Of a DNA stretch of 35,000 bases, positions 32,890-35,000 are shown piece after piece. The notes under the pieces are model-generated. The model had not been told where the DNA came from. It did no database searches and saw only the letters and a program-made list of their open reading frames with translations. Positions within the stretch are counted from its first letter, which is position 1. Each line of letters opens with the position of its first letter. The stretch covers positions 1 to 35,000 of the forward strand of contig LUCW03000534.1 of the NCBI GenBank assembly GCA_001586965.3, in the 5' to 3' direction. This DNA comes from Sphaeroforma sirkka (lineage: Eukaryota; Opisthokonta; Ichthyosporea; Ichthyophonida). The translations under genes and the position numbers were made by a program.

Positions 32890-33400
32890 ACCGGTAGTCT
32901 TTGTCCACATACGCTGACCGAGAATACAGTCTGAACATATATACTTGCTCTCATCGAGATAACACGCCCGTTTCTATTGCGTAATCGACGGTATACATAC
33001 GTGTTCAAACTCCGGTGTTAGCGGCATATGCGTCACTGTGTACTTGTTAACAGATCTTTAGCACACCGTTGTATTATATATCCGACTGTACGCATCTTCG
33101 CATTATATATGAGATTTAGATACAAATGTGTACAGACAACGGTATTTAGAAATCTACGCACATGTCCGGTAAGGTGATGAGCGAGGGTGCAGTTTGGACA
33201 TGTATACTTGTTGCCATCGACCCTTCAACACGTCCTGGTATTCTGAAATACATGCTTGTACTACATATCCGACATCATACACAGGTATCCTATCCCCGGG
33301 TGTCACAAACTATGCACACGTACGTTGAGCAAGGATGCAGTCTGCGCATGTGTACTTGTTCTCATCGATCTTCATCACCTCCGTGGTCTCCCGTGTACAG
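32890..33400. repeat. Degenerate tandem repeat, about 140-150 bp spacing
   Basis: Three to four strongly diverged copies of a segment of the type GATGCAGTCTGCGCATGTGT, ACTTGTTCTCATCGA, seen near 32919-32960, 33025-33055, 33186-33222 and 33332-33368. Some are followed by a CTACATATCCGAC-like segment. The open frames in this area have no recognisable motif and are best explained by the repeat. Confidence 0.5.
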
Positions 33401-34109
33401 ACCGAGCATGTGCGTGGGACGTCCTCTTTGGTGTCCATTTTGACGGCAGGTCGTTGAAGTTTAACTATTTTTTTTTCACGTCGAGGCAAGCAATATATAT
33501 AGAGCTTAAAACACAGTAGAAACGGTATGTTCTTACATATATTAATATACTAATTACATACGTACTGGGATCATGTATTGTAGGTTACTCACAAGGAATG
33601 AGTAGAATACATGCGTAGGCTGACGGACGCGATGGCCGTGCCCGGTGCCAGGTGTCTAATCTCATAAATATTTCTTCACAACAATTTTTAACGCATATAA
33701 ATAATAAACTGATTGAATGCACAATGGTTCAGTAAAACGTATAACGGTTTGTAGCTTTTGTAGCTTTTAAGAGCAGGCATTGATGATTAACGAACACGTC
33801 ACCCTAATCTGTTCTGTTTTGAGTGTTTTCTTCCCTGCCTGTGTGAGAGGAACTTTACAATTTTTCAAAAAAAATAAAAATAGAGTTTTGGTTATATCTG
33901 CACCTGGGGCAAATGATTTGGGTCACACGTGTACACAAGCATTTGTGAAACTTGTCAATACCATTGTGTAGGGACATCTCACTACTATGTACTAGTTGAA
34001 AAAAAGATAACCTCCGTCACCTGCATGAATCGAAGTCCCACAACTGCTTCTAGCTGATATCTATTGCTGTGTAGGGTATAATATACCGCTAGTATTCATA
34101 CGGTTAATA
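33401..34109. other. Spacer before the Nopp140-like gene
   Basis: AT-rich sequence without a recognisable gene. The part nearest 34110 should contain the promoter and 5' untranslated region of the LisH/acidic-serine protein gene; no specific element is identified. Confidence 0.5.
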
Positions 34110-34948
34110 ATGGATGAACAACGTGTTCTTGTGCTGGTAGCAGGATTCTTGCAGGACAAAGGGTTCAAGAAAGCTCTGGCTGCTTTTACCAAGGAAGCGA
34201 AGACATTTACACATGCGGATAAAGATGAACTTGTCAACCTACTCAAGATTACTGTAAAGGAATCTTCTGCTGACAACAAGAGCAGCAGTGACTCTAGTGA
34301 CAGTGACAGTGACAGTGATAGTGACAGTGACAGTGACAGTGACAGCGATGATAAAAAAGTAAAGGAAGACGCGAAGGCTACGAAAGCTGAGAAATCTGAT
34401 TCCGATGCTTCAGGTTCGGATTCGGATTCCGATGCGGATTCCGATTCTGACTCTGATTCCGATTCAGACGATAAGGAGAAGAAAGATGACAAGAAAAAAG
34501 AAGTAGTGGTCTCAAAAGTAGATGCTAAAGCTAAAGCATCTGATAGCAAGAGTGATAGTGGTAGTGATAGCGGCAGTGGGTCAAGCTCGGATTCGGATTC
34601 AGATTCGGATTCGGATTCGGATGAGAAAAAGGAGGGAAAGGCAGATGATAAGAAGGTAGAGAAGAAGGAGTCAAGCTCAGAGAGTTCAGAGTCAGATTCT
34701 GGATCAGACTCAGACTCGGGCTCAAGCGATTCTGATTCAAGCGATGCTGAGGATGATAAGAAGACGAAGAAAACAAAGTCGGCGAAAACCGAGAAGAAGG
34801 CTACTAAAGAAAGCGAGAGCTCAAGTGATAGCGACAGTGACAGTGACAGCGGTAGTGACAGTGATAGCGACAGTGATAGTGATAGTGATGAGGAGAAAAA
34901 GCCTAAGACCGCGAAGCGAAAGGCCGACGATTCTTCCGATAATACAAG
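34110..34948 (+). CDS. LisH and acidic-serine-cluster protein, Nopp140/SRP40-like (first exon, partial)
   Basis: The N-terminal 40 or so residues ([20 protein letters not shown]) form a LisH-like helix pair, as at the start of Nopp140 (NOLC1). The rest alternates clusters of Ser/Asp repeats, likely casein kinase 2 targets, with Lys/Ala-rich basic spacers, the architecture of Nopp140/SRP40 nucleolar chaperones of snoRNPs. A donor-like AAG-GTACTC at 34946-34954 suggests the exon ends at 34948, with the conserved SRP40 C-terminal domain in later exons beyond the window. If that site is not used, the frame runs to a stop at 34992. Repeats of AGTGAC and GATTCG codons code the acidic clusters. The C-terminal domain must be seen for a firm name. 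Confidence 0.7.
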
Positions 34949-35000
34949 GTACTCGTGTGTCATTATATGTGTGTTTGTACATACACGCGAGTAAAGTACA

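Noticed and set aside
33162..33519. Overlapping plus-strand ORFs before the Nopp140-like gene
   Set aside because: They lie over a degenerate tandem repeat and show no domain motif.
34061..34963. Long minus-strand ORF rich in Ser/Leu opposite the Nopp140-like exon
   Set aside because: It is the antisense shadow of the Ser/Asp repeat codons; the plus frame has a LisH start and the expected architecture.
1..35000. CRISPR array, operon or prokaryotic defence system
   Set aside because: The window is eukaryotic with spliced genes; the tandem repeats are minisatellites without unique spacers.

Overview
This is a eukaryotic nuclear window. Three genes have clean GT-AG introns, exons are GC-richer than the AT-rich introns and spacers, and microsatellites and minisatellites are abundant. 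The protein matches and an alternating acidic/basic nucleolar protein would suit an opisthokont-type protist such as an ichthyosporean; that placement is an inference from gene content and style only. Layout: (1) 1-4640, minus strand: a decayed retroelement with gag-like ORFs, a zinc-knuckle segment, a retropepsin, reverse transcriptase and RNase H, carrying a tRNA-like sequence on the plus strand inside the gag region. (2) 5204-6120, plus strand: a second, inverted, better preserved fragment of the same family (RNase H plus a DIRS/Ngaro-like downstream domain), joined at its end to a 26-bp piece of the first element's leader. (3) 6121-8415: no recognisable gene. (4) 8416-16552, plus: a complete ten-exon gene for V-ATPase catalytic subunit A (610 aa predicted), with an exon 1 that appears to contribute only the ATG to the coding sequence, a 3.4-kb intron filled with TA microsatellite, and a tandem duplication of part of exon 9 with its splice acceptor. 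(5) 18692-21174, plus: ribosomal protein uS10 (RPS20; 116 aa, four exons). Two paralogous box C/D snoRNA candidates flank its first exon, one upstream of the ATG and one in intron 1. (6) 21722-22861, minus, convergent with RPS20: an intronless globin-like protein with a long polar tail and no histidine at the expected proximal position. (7) 22862-28700: microsatellites, low-complexity sequence, a 28-bp-arm hairpin, a MYND zinc-finger fragment running into a minisatellite, and a second minisatellite. (8) 28740-31194, plus: a four-exon TXNDC17/TRP14-like thioredoxin (172 aa) with an intact WCPDC site and, unusually, an N-terminal hydrophobic anchor or signal. (9) 31195-34109: spacer with one orphan candidate exon, a TA/CA microsatellite and degenerate repeats. 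(10) 34110 to the right edge, plus: the first exon of a LisH plus acidic-serine-cluster protein of the Nopp140/SRP40 type. The identifiable host genes are housekeeping genes with no operon-like relation. RPS20, the snoRNA candidates and the Nopp140-like gene all bear on ribosome biogenesis, and Nopp140 is a known snoRNP chaperone, but their proximity here is probably coincidental. The most interesting signals are the duplicated snoRNA, the histidine-less globin, the membrane-directed TXNDC17 homologue, the partial exon duplication in the V-ATPase gene and the mosaic inverted retroelement.
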